NCBI RefSeq assembly: GCF_007991735.1 | Contig: NZ_BJYX01000002.1 | Coordinates: 62,001-126,000 of the forward strand | DNA: 64,000 nt | Direction: 5' to 3' | Source of the DNA: Terrabacter aerolatus | Lineage (GTDB): Bacteria; Actinomycetota; Actinomycetes; Actinomycetales; Dermatophilaceae | Shown here: in pieces, positions 35,225 through 46,184 of the stretch | Numbering within the stretch: the first letter of the stretch is position 1 | How the letters are laid out: each line of letters opens with the position of its first letter | The notes under the pieces: model-generated | The model's input: the letters and a program-made list of their open reading frames with translations, nothing else | What the model was told of the DNA's origin: nothing | Database searches by the model: none | Position numbers and translations under genes: made by a program

Positions 35225-36169
35225 ATGAGTCACCAGCCATTCACCGCAGCAGCACTTCGCGGTGCCGTCGACCTGTCATCGCTCAAGCGTCCGGCCCAGC
35301 CGGCTGGCCCCGCCTCCGGCGCGGTCTCCACCTTCGGGGACGGTGCTGGCCTCGTCATCGAGGGCACTGACGCCACGATCCGTGACGTCATCGCGGCATC
35401 CGACCGGCACCCGGTCGTCATGGTGCTGTGGTCCGCGCGTCTGCAGGAGTCCGCCGACTTCGTGACGACGTTCGGCTCGGTCGCCCGGCGCTACGGCGGC
35501 CGCTTCCAGCTGGTCAGCGTCGACGTCGACGCCAACCCCACGATCCTGCAGGCCTTCCAGGTGCAGGCCGTCCCGGTGAGCTTCGCGTTCGTGCAGAGCC
35601 AGCCCGTGCCGCTCTTCGAGGGGGTGCAGCCCGAGGCCCAGATCACCGCGGTCATCGACCAGGTGCTCCAGCTCGCCGCGCAGCACGGGGTCACCGGTAC
35701 CGTTCCGGCGGGAGACGCCGCCCCCGCGGCAGGTGAGGCGGAGCAGGAGCAGCCCCTCCCGCCGCTGCACCAGAAGGCGTTCGACGCCATCGAGTCGGGT
35801 GACCTCGACGGTGCTGCCGCTGCCTACCGTGAGGCGCTCGCGCAGAGCCCCGCCGACACGGATGCCAAGCTGGGCCTCGCCCAGGTCGGGCTCATGCAGC
35901 GCACGCAGGGCGCGGACCTCCAGGCCGCGCGGGCCGCCGCCGCGGCAGCGCCGACGGACGTCGACGCCCAGATCCTCGTCGCCGACCTCGACCTGCTCGG
36001 CGGTCACGTCGAGGACGCGTTCATGCGCCTCATCGACACCGTGCGGGTCACGGCCGACGCCGACCGCAACAAGGCGCGCGAGCACCTCGTGGAGCTCTTC
36101 GAGGTCATCGGTGTCACGGACGAGCGCGTCGCCAGGGCGCGCAAGTCCCTCATGAGCGCCCTCTTCTAG
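35225..36169 (+). CDS. Thioredoxin-fold/TPR co-chaperone, YbbN (CnoX)-like
   Basis: 314 residues. Residues 45-145 form a thioredoxin fold (PVVMVLWSARLQESADFVTTFGSVARRYGGRFQLVSVDVDANPTILQAFQVQAVPVSFAF), but the CxxC is replaced by SARLQE, so it cannot act as a disulfide reductase. After an acidic linker, residues 180-314 are TPR-like helices. YbbN proteins hold unfolded substrates for chaperonins. The same gene (Rv1324) follows the thiolase in M. tuberculosis. CAGGAT lies 6 bases before ATG. Confidence 0.88.
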   Translation: MSHQPFTAAALRGAVDLSSLKRPAQPAGPASGAVSTFGDGAGLVIEGTDATIRDVIAASDRHPVVMVLWSARLQESADFVTTFGSVARRYGGRFQLVSVDVDANPTILQAFQVQAVPVSFAFVQSQPVPLFEGVQPEAQITAVIDQVLQLAAQHGVTGTVPAGDAAPAAGEAEQEQPLPPLHQKAFDAIESGDLDGAAAAYREALAQSPADTDAKLGLAQVGLMQRTQGADLQAARAAAAAAPTDVDAQILVADLDLLGGHVEDAFMRLIDTVRVTADADRNKAREHLVELFEVIGVTDERVARARKSLMSALF

Positions 36170-36186
36170 AGTCCGAGCCACGCTCG

Positions 36187-36224
36187 CAGCGCCGAGCCAC
36201 CCGCGTGCGGGTGGCTCGGCGCTG
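36187..36224. terminator. Bidirectional terminator after ybbN-like gene
   Basis: An 18-bp perfect stem (36187-36204 with 36207-36224) closes the rightward genes and the leftward glycogen operon. Confidence 0.8.
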
Positions 36225-36293
36225 TCGTGCGACCTCGCCACCGACAGGGTGGCTCGCTGCGCACAGGGTGGTTCGGGTGCCGACCGTGCGCCG

Positions 36294-36797
36294 TCAGTCG
36301 GTCTCCGCGGTCAGCACGAGGGCGTCCGCGAGGCGCTCCACCACGTCGTCGGCGGTGGCGTCGGTGTCTGCTGCGTCGTCGGTACCGTCCGTGCCGACCC
36401 ACAGACCCCAGTGCGGGGTCGCCGGGTCCGCGTCGTCGCGCACGACGACGACGTGCACCGGCTCCGGCTCGACGAGGTCGAGGAAGTCCTCGAGTCGGTC
36501 TCCGAGGGCGTCCTCGGAGACGATCGCGTCGAAACCCTCGAGCTGGTAGGTCTCGGCGACGGCCAACGCGGCCGACCAGCGCAGCAGCCGCAGCCTCAGC
36601 TGCTCCGACGTCGGCGGGTCGTCCCAGCCCGGCGCCGCTCCTGAGCAGAGGGCCTGCTCGAGCGCGGCCCCGTCGACGAGGACCGCGCGGTCGAGGCGGC
36701 CGGCCACCGCCGCGGCGAGGGCCGCCCGGACCGGAGCCCGGGCGGCCGTCACGAGCAGGAGCCGACCTCGCGGGCCGGACTCGTCCGTCGCGCTCAT
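36294..36797 (-). CDS. Degenerate P-loop kinase-like protein, last gene of the GlgE operon
   Basis: 167 residues. The order of elements follows small AAA/zeta-toxin-like kinases ([38 protein letters not shown], then [38 protein letters not shown], then VHVVVVRDD), but the Walker A glycines and lysine are gone, so ATP hydrolysis is unlikely. An acidic tail ([15 protein letters not shown]) ends it. The ATG overlaps the pgm stop (ATGA), so it is translated with the glucan genes. Function unknown; a binding or regulatory role is inference. Confidence 0.72.
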   Translation of the reverse strand: MSATDESGPRGRLLLVTAARAPVRAALAAAVAGRLDRAVLVDGAALEQALCSGAAPGWDDPPTSEQLRLRLLRWSAALAVAETYQLEGFDAIVSEDALGDRLEDFLDLVEPEPVHVVVVRDDADPATPHWGLWVGTDGTDDAADTDATADDVVERLADALVLTAETD

Positions 36798-38440
36798 CCG
36801 CCGAGGGCCGCCGACACGACGTCCTTGGCCTCGGCCTGCACGCGGGCGAGGTGGTCCGCGCCCTGGAAGGACTCGGCGTAGATCTTGTAGACGTCTTCGG
36901 TGCCCGAGGGGCGGGCCGCGAACCAGGCGCTCTCCGTCGTCACCTTGAGCCCCCCGATCTTGGCGCCGTTGCCGGGAGCCTCCGTGAGCTTGCCGGTGAT
37001 CGGCTCCCCGGCCAGCGTCTCGGCCGTCACGTCCTCGGGGGAGAGGGCGCCCAGCTTGGCCTTCTCCTCCCGGGACGCCGCTGCGTCGATGCGGGCGTAT
37101 GCCGGGTCGCCGTGTCGGGCGGTCAGCTCGGCGTAGTGCTGGCTGGGTGTCCGGCCGGTGGCCGCGAGGATCTCGGAGGCGAGCAGGGCCAGCAGGATGC
37201 CGTCCTTGTCGGTGGACCAGACGGTGCCGTCCGTGCGCAGGAAGCTCGCGCCGGCGGACTCCTCGCCCCCGAACCCGACCGAGCCGTCGAGCAGGCCCGG
37301 CACGAACCACTTGAAGCCGACGGGCACCTCGAGGAGCGTTCGCCCGAGATCGCCCGCCACGCGGTCGATCATCGAGGAGGAGACGAGCGTCTTGCCGATG
37401 GCGGTCGTCGCCGGCCAGTCGGGGCGGGCGCCGCCGTAGAGGTACTGGATCGCGACGGCGAGGTAGTGGTTGGGGTTCATCAGCCCGGCGTCCGGGGTGA
37501 CGATGCCGTGCCGGTCGGCGTCGGCGTCGTTGCCGGTCGAGATGTCGTAGGCGTCCTTGGCGTGGATGAGCGAGGCCATCGCCGACGGGGAGCTGCAGTC
37601 CATGCGGATCTTGCCGTCCCAGTCGAGCGTCATGAAGGCCCACTGCGGGTCGACGCGCGGGTTGACCACCGTGAGGTCGAGCCCGTGACGCTCGCCGATC
37701 TCGCCCCAGTAGGCCACCGAGGCGCCACCGAGCGGGTCGGCCCCGATGCGCACCCCGGCATCGCGGATCCTGGCCAGGTCGAGGACGTTGGGCAGGTCGT
37801 CGATGTAGGTGCCCATGAAGTCGTAGGAGCCGGCCTCGCCGCGGGCCTGCTCGAACGGCACGCGCCGGACGTCCTTGAGCCCGCCCCGGATGAGGTCGTT
37901 GGCTCGCCGGGCGATGACGGACGTCGCGTCGGTGTCGGCCGGGCCGCCGTGCGGCGGGTTGTACTTGAAGCCGCCGTCGGCGGGTGGGTTGTGGGAGGGC
38001 GTGACGACGATGCCGTCGGCGAGACCGCTGGAGCCGGAGTGCTTCCCGTGGTTGGCGCGCAGGATCGCGTGCGAGACGGCCGGTGTCGGGGTGAACCCGT
38101 CGCGGTCGTCGACGAGGACCTGCACACCGTTCGCGACGAGGACCTCCAGCGCGGAGCGCCAGGCCGGCTCGGAGAGCCCGTGGGTGTCGCGGCCGATGAA
38201 GAGCGGGCCGTCGAAGCCCTGCGAGGTGCGGTAGTCGACGATCGCCTGGGTCGTGGCGAGGATGTGGTGCTCGTTGAAGGCGGTGCGCAGGCTCGACCCG
38301 CGGTGGCCGGACGTGCCGAACGCGACCTGCTGGTCGGGGTCGTCGACGTCGGGGTGCCGGTCGTAGTAGGCGCCGACGAGGGCGTCGACGTCGACGAGGT
38401 CCTCGGGCTGGGCGGGCTGACCGGCGCGCGGGTGGGTCAT
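36794..38440 (-). CDS. pgm: Phosphoglucomutase (alpha-D-glucose-phosphate specific)
   Basis: 548 residues, the length of the E. coli Pgm type. Phosphoserine loop TPSHNP near 148, metal loop DADADRHG near 298, sugar loop GGEESAGA near 387 and phosphate loop RPSGTED near 515. It interconverts glucose 1- and 6-phosphate, joining GlgP-released glucose 1-phosphate to glycolysis or feeding glucan synthesis. ATG overlaps the glgB stop. Its codons for DPAYA include one octamer copy that uses the rare Ala codon GCA. Confidence 0.96.
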   Translation of the reverse strand: MTHPRAGQPAQPEDLVDVDALVGAYYDRHPDVDDPDQQVAFGTSGHRGSSLRTAFNEHHILATTQAIVDYRTSQGFDGPLFIGRDTHGLSEPAWRSALEVLVANGVQVLVDDRDGFTPTPAVSHAILRANHGKHSGSSGLADGIVVTPSHNPPADGGFKYNPPHGGPADTDATSVIARRANDLIRGGLKDVRRVPFEQARGEAGSYDFMGTYIDDLPNVLDLARIRDAGVRIGADPLGGASVAYWGEIGERHGLDLTVVNPRVDPQWAFMTLDWDGKIRMDCSSPSAMASLIHAKDAYDISTGNDADADRHGIVTPDAGLMNPNHYLAVAIQYLYGGARPDWPATTAIGKTLVSSSMIDRVAGDLGRTLLEVPVGFKWFVPGLLDGSVGFGGEESAGASFLRTDGTVWSTDKDGILLALLASEILAATGRTPSQHYAELTARHGDPAYARIDAAASREEKAKLGALSPEDVTAETLAGEPITGKLTEAPGNGAKIGGLKVTTESAWFAARPSGTEDVYKIYAESFQGADHLARVQAEAKDVVSAALGG

Positions 38441-40755
38441 GAGGGGTCTCCGTTCGTGGTCGTGGCGGGTGCGGAGTCGACGGCGGTGCCCGGCACGGTG
38501 GCGCCGGCGGCCGAGGCGTGGGCCGTGGCCGCGACAGCGGGAGCCCCGGGCTCGTCGACGGGCACGAGCCAGACGGTCGACAGGCGCGGCACGGTGAGGT
38601 CGACGGCATACGGCTGGTCGTGCCAGGGCTCCGGGCGGGCCTCGACGACGAGCCCGGTGCTGCTCGGGGCGTCGGGGTGGTAGCCGGCGGTGTCGAGGAC
38701 GACGGTCCACCGGCCGCCCCTCGGCAGCCCGATCCGGTACGACTGCTGGGTCTCGCCGCTGAAGTTCATGACGCAGGCGACGACCGGGGCGTCGGTCGCG
38801 CGGTCACCCGTGCCGAAGCGCAGCCACGAGAAGGTGTTGTGGGCGGCGTCGTCGGCCTCGAGCCACTCGAAGCCCGAGCGGTCGGCGTCCAGCTCCCACA
38901 GGGCGCGGCGGCTGCGGTAGATGCCGTTGAGGTCCTTGACGAGGTTGTGCACGCGGTAGTGCAGCGGCTGCTCCAGCAGCCACCAGTCGAGGCTGCGACC
39001 CTCGGACCACTCGGACTCCTGGCCGAACTCGCAGCCCATGAAGAGCAGCTGCTTGCCGGGGTGGCACCAGAGGTAGGCGAGGAACGCGCGCAGCGTCGCC
39101 ACCTGCTCCTCGCGCGAGCCGCGCGACTTGCGCAGCAGGGAGCCCTTGCCGTGGACGACCTCGTCGTGACTGATCGGCAGCACGAAGTTCTCGTCGAACG
39201 CGTACATGAGCGAGAAGGTCAGCTTGCCGTGGTGGTACTTGCGGTAGATGGGCTCCTCGCCGAGGTACTTGAGCGAGTCGTTCATCCAGCCCATGTTCCA
39301 CTTGAAGCCGAAGCCCAGACCGCCCTCGTTGGTCGGCTTGGTGACGCCCGGCCACGTCGTCGACTCCTCGGCGATCGTGACGATGCCGCCGACGCGCTTG
39401 TAGGCGGTGCCGTTGGTCTCCTTCAGCAGCTCGACCGCCTCGAGGTTCTCGCGGCCGCCGTCCTTGTTGGGCACCCAGGCGCCCGGGTCACGGGCGTAGT
39501 CGAGGTAGAGCATCGAGGCGACGCCGTCGACCCGCAGGCCGTCGAGGTGGAACTCCTCGAGCCAGTAGATCGCGTTGGCGACGAGGAAGTTGCGCACCTC
39601 GGGACGGCCGTAGTCGAAGATGTTGGAGCCCCACTCGGGGTGCCACCCCTTTCGGGGGTCCGGGTGCTCGTAGAGGGGCAGCCCGTCGAACCGGGCCAGG
39701 GCCCACTCGTCGGTGGCGAAGTGACCGGGCACCCAGTCGAGCAGCACCCCGATGCCGGCCCGGTGCAGCTCGTCGACGAGGAAGCGGAAGTCGTCGGGCC
39801 GGCCCCACCGCGAGCTCGGGGCGTAGTAGCCGGTGACGTGGTAGCCCCACGACGGCACGTAGGGGTGCTCCATGACGGGCAGGAACTCCACGTGGGTGAA
39901 GCCGAGGTCACGGACGTAGTTGACGAGGTGCTCGGCGAGGCCGCGGTAGCCGAGCTCCTGGCGCCACGAGCCGAGGTGGACCTCGTAGATGCTCATCGGG
40001 CCCTGGTGGGCGTTGCTCGTGCGGCGACGCTCCATCCAGTCGTCGTCGCGCCAGTCGTAGTGCGTCTCGGTGACGATCGCGGCCTGCTTGGGGGCGACCT
40101 CGGTCATGCGCGCCATGGGGTCGCTCTTGAGCCGGACGAGCTCGTCGGGCCCGCGGACGGCGAACTGGTAGTTCATGCCCTCCTGGGCGCCGGGCAGGAA
40201 CAGCTCCCAGATGCCGCTCTCGCCGAGGGCCCGCATCGGGTGCGAACGGCGGTCCCAGTCGTTGAAGTCGCCGATGACGTGCACGGCCTTGGCCCGCGGG
40301 GCCCAGACGGCGAACGACACGCCCCACACGTCGCCGAGGGGACCGGGGTAGTGGCGCACGTGCGCACCGAGGACGGTCCACAGCTGCTCGTGACGGCCCT
40401 CGTTGATGAGGTGCCGGTCGATCTCGCCGAGCGTCGGGGCGAAGCGGTAGGGGTCGTCCTGCTCGTGCTCGACGCCGTCGCCGTACTCGACGAGCAGGCG
40501 GTAGTCGTGCGTCGTGCCGAAGTCCGGCGAGGTCATCGACCAGATGCCGTCGCGCACGTGCTGCAGCTCGACGCGTTCGCCCGAGTCGAGGCGGGCGCCG
40601 ACGCGCGTCGCGAACGGGCGGTAGGCCGTGATCGTCAGGCCGCCCGGGCCGACGTGGTGGCCGAGCAGGTCGTGCGGCTGGCCGTTGCGGCCCTGGAGGA
40701 AGGCCGTGATGGCGGCGTCGTCGAGGGAGGGACCATGGGTGGTCTCGGGGGTCAT
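38437..40755 (-). CDS. glgB: 1,4-alpha-glucan branching enzyme
   Basis: 772 residues, GH13. N-terminal carbohydrate-binding domains ([20 protein letters not shown] near 140), then the barrel with [16 protein letters not shown] (nucleophile Asp), [11 protein letters not shown] (acid Glu) and [14 protein letters not shown] (Asp). A C-terminal low-complexity Ala/Thr tail of about 30 residues is extra. It introduces alpha-1,6 branches into the glucan made by GlgE. ATG at 40755 overlaps the maltokinase stop. Confidence 0.97.
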   Translation of the reverse strand: MTPETTHGPSLDDAAITAFLQGRNGQPHDLLGHHVGPGGLTITAYRPFATRVGARLDSGERVELQHVRDGIWSMTSPDFGTTHDYRLLVEYGDGVEHEQDDPYRFAPTLGEIDRHLINEGRHEQLWTVLGAHVRHYPGPLGDVWGVSFAVWAPRAKAVHVIGDFNDWDRRSHPMRALGESGIWELFLPGAQEGMNYQFAVRGPDELVRLKSDPMARMTEVAPKQAAIVTETHYDWRDDDWMERRRTSNAHQGPMSIYEVHLGSWRQELGYRGLAEHLVNYVRDLGFTHVEFLPVMEHPYVPSWGYHVTGYYAPSSRWGRPDDFRFLVDELHRAGIGVLLDWVPGHFATDEWALARFDGLPLYEHPDPRKGWHPEWGSNIFDYGRPEVRNFLVANAIYWLEEFHLDGLRVDGVASMLYLDYARDPGAWVPNKDGGRENLEAVELLKETNGTAYKRVGGIVTIAEESTTWPGVTKPTNEGGLGFGFKWNMGWMNDSLKYLGEEPIYRKYHHGKLTFSLMYAFDENFVLPISHDEVVHGKGSLLRKSRGSREEQVATLRAFLAYLWCHPGKQLLFMGCEFGQESEWSEGRSLDWWLLEQPLHYRVHNLVKDLNGIYRSRRALWELDADRSGFEWLEADDAAHNTFSWLRFGTGDRATDAPVVACVMNFSGETQQSYRIGLPRGGRWTVVLDTAGYHPDAPSSTGLVVEARPEPWHDQPYAVDLTVPRLSTVWLVPVDEPGAPAVAATAHASAAGATVPGTAVDSAPATTTNGDPS

Positions 40756-42179
40756 GGCGTGCCTTCCGGGGTGGTGAGCCGCTCGACGGCGCCGAGCGGG
40801 ATCGGCAGCCACGTGGGCCGGTTGCGCGCCTCGTAGACCACCTCGTAGAGCGCCTTGTCGAGCTCGAGCGCACGGGTGAGGACCTGCGCGTCCGCATCGG
40901 GCGTGCCGGCGACGGAGGCGTACCCGTCGAGGAAGGCGGCCCGGCAGCTCGCGGCCCAGGCGGTGGCGTCGACCGGCACCTCGGCGAGCGCCACGGAGCC
41001 CGCGGCGTAGTCGAACGACCGGAGCATGCCCGCGACGTCACGGGCCGTGAGGTCCGGGCGCACGCGTTCGGCGAGCGGGCGCAGCGGCTCGCCCTCGAAG
41101 TCGAGCGCCACCCAGCCCCGCTCGGGAACGTCGAGCACCTGGCCCAGGTGGTAGTCACCGTGGATGCGTTGCAGCGGGGGCCAGTGCACGTCACGCACCG
41201 ACGCGACGACGCGCTCGACCGCGGCCGAGCGGGAGGCGAGGTCGGGCACGAGGGCCACGGCTGCGGCGTACCTCTGCCGCATCGAGGTGACGACGGCCTC
41301 GCGGGCCTCGGGCGTGACCTCGTGGGTGCCGAGGGAGTGCGCGAGCGCGCCGTGGATCTGCGCGGTGACGACGCCGAGGTCGCGGGCCCTGGACGTGAAG
41401 TCCGTGCCCGACGCGGCAGCGACGAGGGCCACCCGCCAGGCGTCCTCGACGCCGGGGATGAACTCCTGCGCGAAGGCGAGGTGACCGTGCATCGGTGGGC
41501 CACCCTCGGGTGCGTCCCAGGCGCCGGAGAGGTGGCCGATCGCCATCGGGACGCGGTCGGAGCCCTCGGCCGTCAGGGCCGACTGGACGACGACGTCGGG
41601 GTTGTCGCCGTCCTGGAGGGTGCGGAAGACCTTGACGATGAGCGGCTCGCCGGGGCCGCCCTCCGGCGCGGTCGTGCGGCAGATGATCGAGGTGTTGGAC
41701 TGCTCGCCGCTGAGCACCGACGACGACGAGACCGAGCCGTCCGCGTGGCCCGTGGACGACCCGGTGGCGAGCGCGTTGCTGCCGACGGAGGCCTGCGCCT
41801 CGTCGGACACGCCGGCGCCGAGGATCGTCGCCACGAGCTGGTCGACGTAGACGGGGTCGTGCGGGCCGTCGTAGACCCAGCGCGTGCCGAGGACGCTGTG
41901 CTCCATGGTGCCGAGCAGGGCGTGCTCGGCACCCTCCAGCGGCGCGGCGCGGTACGTGAGCGGGACCTGGTAGACGACCGCGGGGCTCACGGCCTCGTCG
42001 GCGAGCAGCAGCGTCTCGCAGCCGACCTCACCCTCGGGGTCCTCGAAGCGGAAGCCGCCGACGCGGCGCAGCACCGGGACGTGTCCCTTGCCGTGGTACC
42101 AGCGCTGGCGCGGCATCCACTCGGTCACCATCTCCGTCTTGGTCGGCACGATGGACGCGCCCTTGTGCACGATCGCCAT
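40752..42179 (-). CDS. mak: Maltokinase (Pep2-type)
   Basis: 475 residues with an aminoglycoside-phosphotransferase-like kinase domain: N-terminal lobe KTEMVTEWMPRQRWYHGKG, then LIVKVFRTLQDGDNPDV, catalytic loop RIHGDYHLGQVL and metal motif LDFEGEP. It phosphorylates maltose with ATP to maltose 1-phosphate, the GlgE donor. It is not fused to TreS as in some actinobacteria. ATG overlaps the treS stop (TGATG). Confidence 0.95.
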   Translation of the reverse strand: MAIVHKGASIVPTKTEMVTEWMPRQRWYHGKGHVPVLRRVGGFRFEDPEGEVGCETLLLADEAVSPAVVYQVPLTYRAAPLEGAEHALLGTMEHSVLGTRWVYDGPHDPVYVDQLVATILGAGVSDEAQASVGSNALATGSSTGHADGSVSSSSVLSGEQSNTSIICRTTAPEGGPGEPLIVKVFRTLQDGDNPDVVVQSALTAEGSDRVPMAIGHLSGAWDAPEGGPPMHGHLAFAQEFIPGVEDAWRVALVAAASGTDFTSRARDLGVVTAQIHGALAHSLGTHEVTPEAREAVVTSMRQRYAAAVALVPDLASRSAAVERVVASVRDVHWPPLQRIHGDYHLGQVLDVPERGWVALDFEGEPLRPLAERVRPDLTARDVAGMLRSFDYAAGSVALAEVPVDATAWAASCRAAFLDGYASVAGTPDADAQVLTRALELDKALYEVVYEARNRPTWLPIPLGAVERLTTPEGTP

Positions 42180-43882
42180 CAGCGGTCATCCCCGCCCCGC
42201 ACGCGGAGCCAGAAGAAGTCGCGCGAGCCGAGCGTCAGGGTGACCCGGCCGTCGTCGGCGACCCACGGGAAGCCGCTACCGCCGAACAGGTCGATGAGCT
42301 CACGTCCCGCGAGGTGCTCGGGCAGCTGGATCGTCGCGGCCTGGGGACGGCTCGAGAGGTTGTTGACGCAGAGCACCGCCTCGCCGGGCTCGTTGCCGTC
42401 CGGCTCCATCGTGCGCGTGAACGCGAGGATCGCCTCGTTGTCGGCCTCGACGACCGTGAAGTCACCGAGCCCGAAGACGGGGTGGCGACCGCGGACCTGG
42501 AGCATGCCGCGCACCCAGTGCAGGAGCGAGGCCGACGAGGCCATCTGCGCCTCGACGTTGATGTTGTTGTAGTGGTAGACGAGGCTGCTGATGACGGGCA
42601 GGTAGAGCTTGCCCGGGTCGACGCTCGAGAAGCCGGCGTTGCGGTCGGGCGTCCACTGCATCGGCGTGCGCACCGCGTCGCGGTCGGTGAGCCAGATGTT
42701 GTCGCCCATCCCGATCTCGTCGCCGTAGTAGAGGCACGGTGACCCCGGCAGCGACAGGATGAGCGCGTGGATGAGCTCGATCTCGGGCCGTGAGTTGTCG
42801 AGCAGGGGAGCCAGCCGGCGGCGGATGCCGACGTTGGCGCGCATGCGCGGGTCGGGCGCATACCAGCCGTACATCGCGGCGCGCTCCTCGGGCGTGACCA
42901 TCTCGAGGGTCAGCTCGTCGTGGTTGCGCAGGAAGGTGCCCCACTGGGTGCCGTTCGGGATGGCCGGGGTGTCGGCGAGCACGTCGATGATCGGCGCGGC
43001 CTTCTCCTCGCGGAGCGAGTAGTAGAGGCGCGGCATGACGGGGAAGTGGAAGCACATCTGGCACTCCGGCGCCTCCTCGGTGCCGAAGTAGTCGACGACC
43101 TCGGCCGGCGGCTGGTTGGCCTCGGCGAGCAGGATCCGGCCGGGGTACTCCGTGTCGACCATGGCGCGCAGCTTGGCGAGGAACTCGTGGGTCCTCGGCA
43201 GGTTCTCGCAGTTGGTTCCCTCCTCCTCGAAGAGGTAGGGGACCGCGTCGAGGCGGAAGCCGTCGATGCCGAGGTCCATCCAGAAGCGCACGATGTCGAA
43301 CATCGCCTCCTGCACGGCCTCGTTCTCGAAGTTGAGGTCGGGCTGGTGGCTGAAGAAGCGGTGCCAGAAGAACTGCCGGCGCACCGGGTCGAAGGTCCAG
43401 TTGGACACCTCGGTGTCGACGAAGATGATGCGCGCGTCGTCGTAGCCGTCGTCGGTGTCGGACCAGACGTAGAAGTCGCCGTAGGGCCCGTCCGGCTCGG
43501 CGCGGCTCGCCTGGAACCACGGGTGCTGGTCGCTCGTGTGGTTCATGACGAAGTCGGTGACGATGCGGATGCCGCGCGCGTGGGCCTGCGAGACGAGCTC
43601 GGTGAACTCGGGCAGCGTGCCGAACTCGGGCAGCACCGCCTTGTAGTCCGCGATGTCGTAGCCACCGTCGCGCAGCGGCGAGGCGTAGAAGGGCGGCAGC
43701 CAGAGGCAGTCGACCCCGAGCCACTGGAGGTAGTCGAGCCGGTTGATGAGGCCGGTGAAGTCACCGGCGCCGGAGCCCTTGGAGTCGGCGAAGGCGCGGA
43801 CGAGCACCTCGTAGAAGACCGCCTTCTTGAACCACTGGGGGTCGTGCTTCAGGCCGGGCTGGGACAGGTTGAGGCCCTGCAT
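42179..43882 (-). CDS. treS: Trehalose synthase (maltose alpha-D-glucosyltransferase)
   Basis: 567 residues, GH13. [27 protein letters not shown] at the N-terminus is TreS-like; catalytic residues are in [19 protein letters not shown] and [12 protein letters not shown]. It isomerises trehalose and maltose, supplying maltose to Mak. ATG at 43882 is 3 bases after the glgE stop, so the operon is tightly packed. Confidence 0.96.
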   Translation of the reverse strand: MQGLNLSQPGLKHDPQWFKKAVFYEVLVRAFADSKGSGAGDFTGLINRLDYLQWLGVDCLWLPPFYASPLRDGGYDIADYKAVLPEFGTLPEFTELVSQAHARGIRIVTDFVMNHTSDQHPWFQASRAEPDGPYGDFYVWSDTDDGYDDARIIFVDTEVSNWTFDPVRRQFFWHRFFSHQPDLNFENEAVQEAMFDIVRFWMDLGIDGFRLDAVPYLFEEEGTNCENLPRTHEFLAKLRAMVDTEYPGRILLAEANQPPAEVVDYFGTEEAPECQMCFHFPVMPRLYYSLREEKAAPIIDVLADTPAIPNGTQWGTFLRNHDELTLEMVTPEERAAMYGWYAPDPRMRANVGIRRRLAPLLDNSRPEIELIHALILSLPGSPCLYYGDEIGMGDNIWLTDRDAVRTPMQWTPDRNAGFSSVDPGKLYLPVISSLVYHYNNINVEAQMASSASLLHWVRGMLQVRGRHPVFGLGDFTVVEADNEAILAFTRTMEPDGNEPGEAVLCVNNLSSRPQAATIQLPEHLAGRELIDLFGGSGFPWVADDGRVTLTLGSRDFFWLRVRGGDDR

Positions 43883-43885
43883 CTG

Positions 43886-46090
43886 TCAGTGGCTCCTAAC
43901 GTGGATGATGTGGACGGGCTCGGAGTCGGGCCCCAGTCGGACGAAGTTGTCCTGGCGCCACTCCCACGTCTGGTTCGTGATGTGGTCGTGCGCCTCGAAG
44001 GTCGACCACGTGGCCATACCCAGAGCCTCCATGTCGAGGTGCACCCACGTCTCACGCGTCGCGTGCGGGTCGAGGTTGGCGATGACGAGGACGGTGTCGC
44101 GCTCACCCGTGGCCGGGTCGACGACGCGGGACTTGCTGAAGACGAGGACGTTCTCGTCGTCGGCCGCGTGGAAGCGCAGGTTGCGCAGCCAGCGCAGCGC
44201 CGGGTGCCAGCCGCGGATGTCGTTGAGCCGCTTGAGGTACCAGGCGAGCGAGCGGCTCTCGAGCGGGCCGCCCGGCTCGTAGAGGTACCACTGGCGGTCC
44301 TTGTACTCGTACTTCTCGTTGTCGAGCTGCTCCTCGGCGCCGGGGCGGGCCAGGTGCTCCATGAGCTCGTAGCCGGCGTAGATGCCGTAGGTCGGTGACA
44401 TCGTCGCCGCGACGGCGGCGCGCAGCTTCCACGCCGTGGGCCCGCCGTACTGCATGTAGGGGGTGAGGATGTCGTGGGTGGTGGGCCAGAACGACGGGCG
44501 CATGTAGGCGGCGCCGGTGTCGTCCCCGGCGAGCTCGCGGCCGTACTCCTCGAGCTCCCACTTCGCGTTGCGCCACGCGTAGTACGTGTAGCTCTGCTGG
44601 AAGCCGGCCTTGGCGAGGTGGTGCATCATCGCCGGCTTCGTGAACGCCTCGGACAGCCAGATCGTGTCGGGGTGGGTCAGGGCGACGTCGGCGATCAGCC
44701 ACTGCCAGAAGGCGACCGGCTTCGTGTGGGGGTTGTCGACTCGGAAGATGCGCACGCCGTGGTCGAGCCACACCTGGATGACGCGGCGCACCTCGGCGTA
44801 GGCCTCGGCCGGGTCGTTGTCGAAGTTGAGCGGGAAGATGTCCTGGTACTTCTTGGGCGGGTTCTCGGCGTAGGCGATGGTTCCGTCGGCGCGCGTCGTG
44901 AACAGCGACGGGTGCGTCTGGACCCACGGGTGGTCCGGGGAGGCCTGGAGGGCGATGTCGAGGGCGACCTCGAGCCCGGCGCTCTTCGCCTCTGCGACGA
45001 AGTGGTCGAAGTCCTCGAAGGTGCCGAGGTCGGGGTGGATCGCGTCGTGGCCGCCGTCGGGCGAGCCGATGGCGTAGGGGGATCCGGGGTCGCCCGGCTC
45101 GGCGCTCAGCGAGTTGTTGCGGCCCTTGCGCGCCGTCGTGCCGATGGGGTGGATCGGCGTGAGGTAGACGACGTCGAAGCCCATGGCGGCGATGGCGGGC
45201 AGGCGCTCGGCCGCGGAGCGGAAGGTGCCCGAGACCCACTCGCCGGTCGTCTCGTCACGGTGCGCGCCCTCGGACCGGGGGAAGATCTCGTACCACGCGC
45301 CGAAGAGCGCGCGCTCGCGCTCGACGAGCAGGGAGTATGCCGGTGAGGCCGACACGAACTCGCGCAGCGGCACGAGCGCGGCGAGGCCCGTGATCTCGGG
45401 CGAGGTCGCGGCACCGAAGCGGTGGGCGGCGGGGGAGCGGGTGTCCCCGAGCGCCAGCACGCCCTTGTCGATCTCGGACGCGTCGACCCCGAGGCCGCGC
45501 ACCGACTCGGCGAAGCGCTCGAGCACGCGCACGCCCTCGGCGCACATGAGGTCCTCGTCGACCCCCGCGGCGATCTTGATGCCGGCGTCGTGCACCCACG
45601 TCGCGTAGGGGTCGGACCAGCCCTCGACGCGGTAGGTCCACCAGCCCTCGCGGTCGGCGACGACCGAGGTGGACCACTCGGACAGGCCCGGGTTGTCGCT
45701 GTGCATCGCGAAGTAGTGGTCGGTGCCGTCCGGGTCGGTCAGGACCGCGGTCGCGTTGACGGCGTCGTGGCCCTCGCGGAAGACCTTGGCCCGGACGGTG
45801 AACTCCTCACCGACGACCGACTTCGCGGGACGGGTCCCACCGTCGACGAGGGGACGGACGTCGCTCACGGGGATGCGGCCCATCGGGAGCGCGGCACCCG
45901 GCATACCTTCGACGGTCGGCGGCGTGCTGACGGGGTGGTCGGGCGCGAGGTGGACGGCTCCCGCCGCGGTGTCGTCGACGAAGGCGGTGTCTGCGGTCGG
46001 GGTGGCGTCAGCGCGTCGTGGTGCTTGGGGTGCGGCGCTGCGCACGCGGGTCGGCTTGCTGGAACGATGCTTCTTCGCTGAGCCAGTCAC
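43886..46090 (-). CDS. glgE: Alpha-1,4-glucan:maltose-1-phosphate maltosyltransferase
   Basis: 734 residues, GH13_3. Catalytic motifs FRVDNPHTKPVAFW (nucleophile Asp), WLSEAFTKPAMM (Glu) and WPTTHDILTPYMQ. It extends alpha-glucan chains with maltose from maltose 1-phosphate. The domain normally starts near GRIPVSDVRPLVDGG, but here about 75 residues precede it, basic then acidic, without homology known to me. GTG at 46090 is chosen because TACGGT lies 7 bases upstream; the open frame continues to 46189. First gene of the operon glgE-treS-mak-glgB-pgm-unknown, divergent from glgP. Confidence 0.95.
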   Translation of the reverse strand: MTGSAKKHRSSKPTRVRSAAPQAPRRADATPTADTAFVDDTAAGAVHLAPDHPVSTPPTVEGMPGAALPMGRIPVSDVRPLVDGGTRPAKSVVGEEFTVRAKVFREGHDAVNATAVLTDPDGTDHYFAMHSDNPGLSEWSTSVVADREGWWTYRVEGWSDPYATWVHDAGIKIAAGVDEDLMCAEGVRVLERFAESVRGLGVDASEIDKGVLALGDTRSPAAHRFGAATSPEITGLAALVPLREFVSASPAYSLLVERERALFGAWYEIFPRSEGAHRDETTGEWVSGTFRSAAERLPAIAAMGFDVVYLTPIHPIGTTARKGRNNSLSAEPGDPGSPYAIGSPDGGHDAIHPDLGTFEDFDHFVAEAKSAGLEVALDIALQASPDHPWVQTHPSLFTTRADGTIAYAENPPKKYQDIFPLNFDNDPAEAYAEVRRVIQVWLDHGVRIFRVDNPHTKPVAFWQWLIADVALTHPDTIWLSEAFTKPAMMHHLAKAGFQQSYTYYAWRNAKWELEEYGRELAGDDTGAAYMRPSFWPTTHDILTPYMQYGGPTAWKLRAAVAATMSPTYGIYAGYELMEHLARPGAEEQLDNEKYEYKDRQWYLYEPGGPLESRSLAWYLKRLNDIRGWHPALRWLRNLRFHAADDENVLVFSKSRVVDPATGERDTVLVIANLDPHATRETWVHLDMEALGMATWSTFEAHDHITNQTWEWRQDNFVRLGPDSEPVHIIHVRSH

Positions 46091-46097
46091 GGGATCG

Positions 46098-46103
46098 ACC
46101 GTA
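46098..46103 (-). promoter_or_regulatory. -10 element of leaderless glgE promoter
   Basis: On the minus strand TACGGT, 7 bases, then GTG at 46090. Confidence 0.55.
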
Positions 46104-46109
46104 TCGAAG

Positions 46110-46184
46110 TTGCAGCGTTTGGCCCATGAGGCGGAGCGGGTCCGTCCGGTGGGTGAAACCCCGCTGCAAGGGTTGCAAGAACCC
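46110..46184. promoter_or_regulatory. TGCAA-containing repeats in the glgE-glgP divergent region
   Basis: TTGCAGCG (46110-46117) is inverted as CGCTGCAA (46162-46169), and CTGCAAG (46164-46170) is followed by TTGCAAG (46173-46179), the latter inside GGGTT-gcaag-AACCC (46170-46184). Such TGCAA repeats resemble operators of LacI-type maltose/glucan regulators; the regulator is not identified. Confidence 0.45.
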
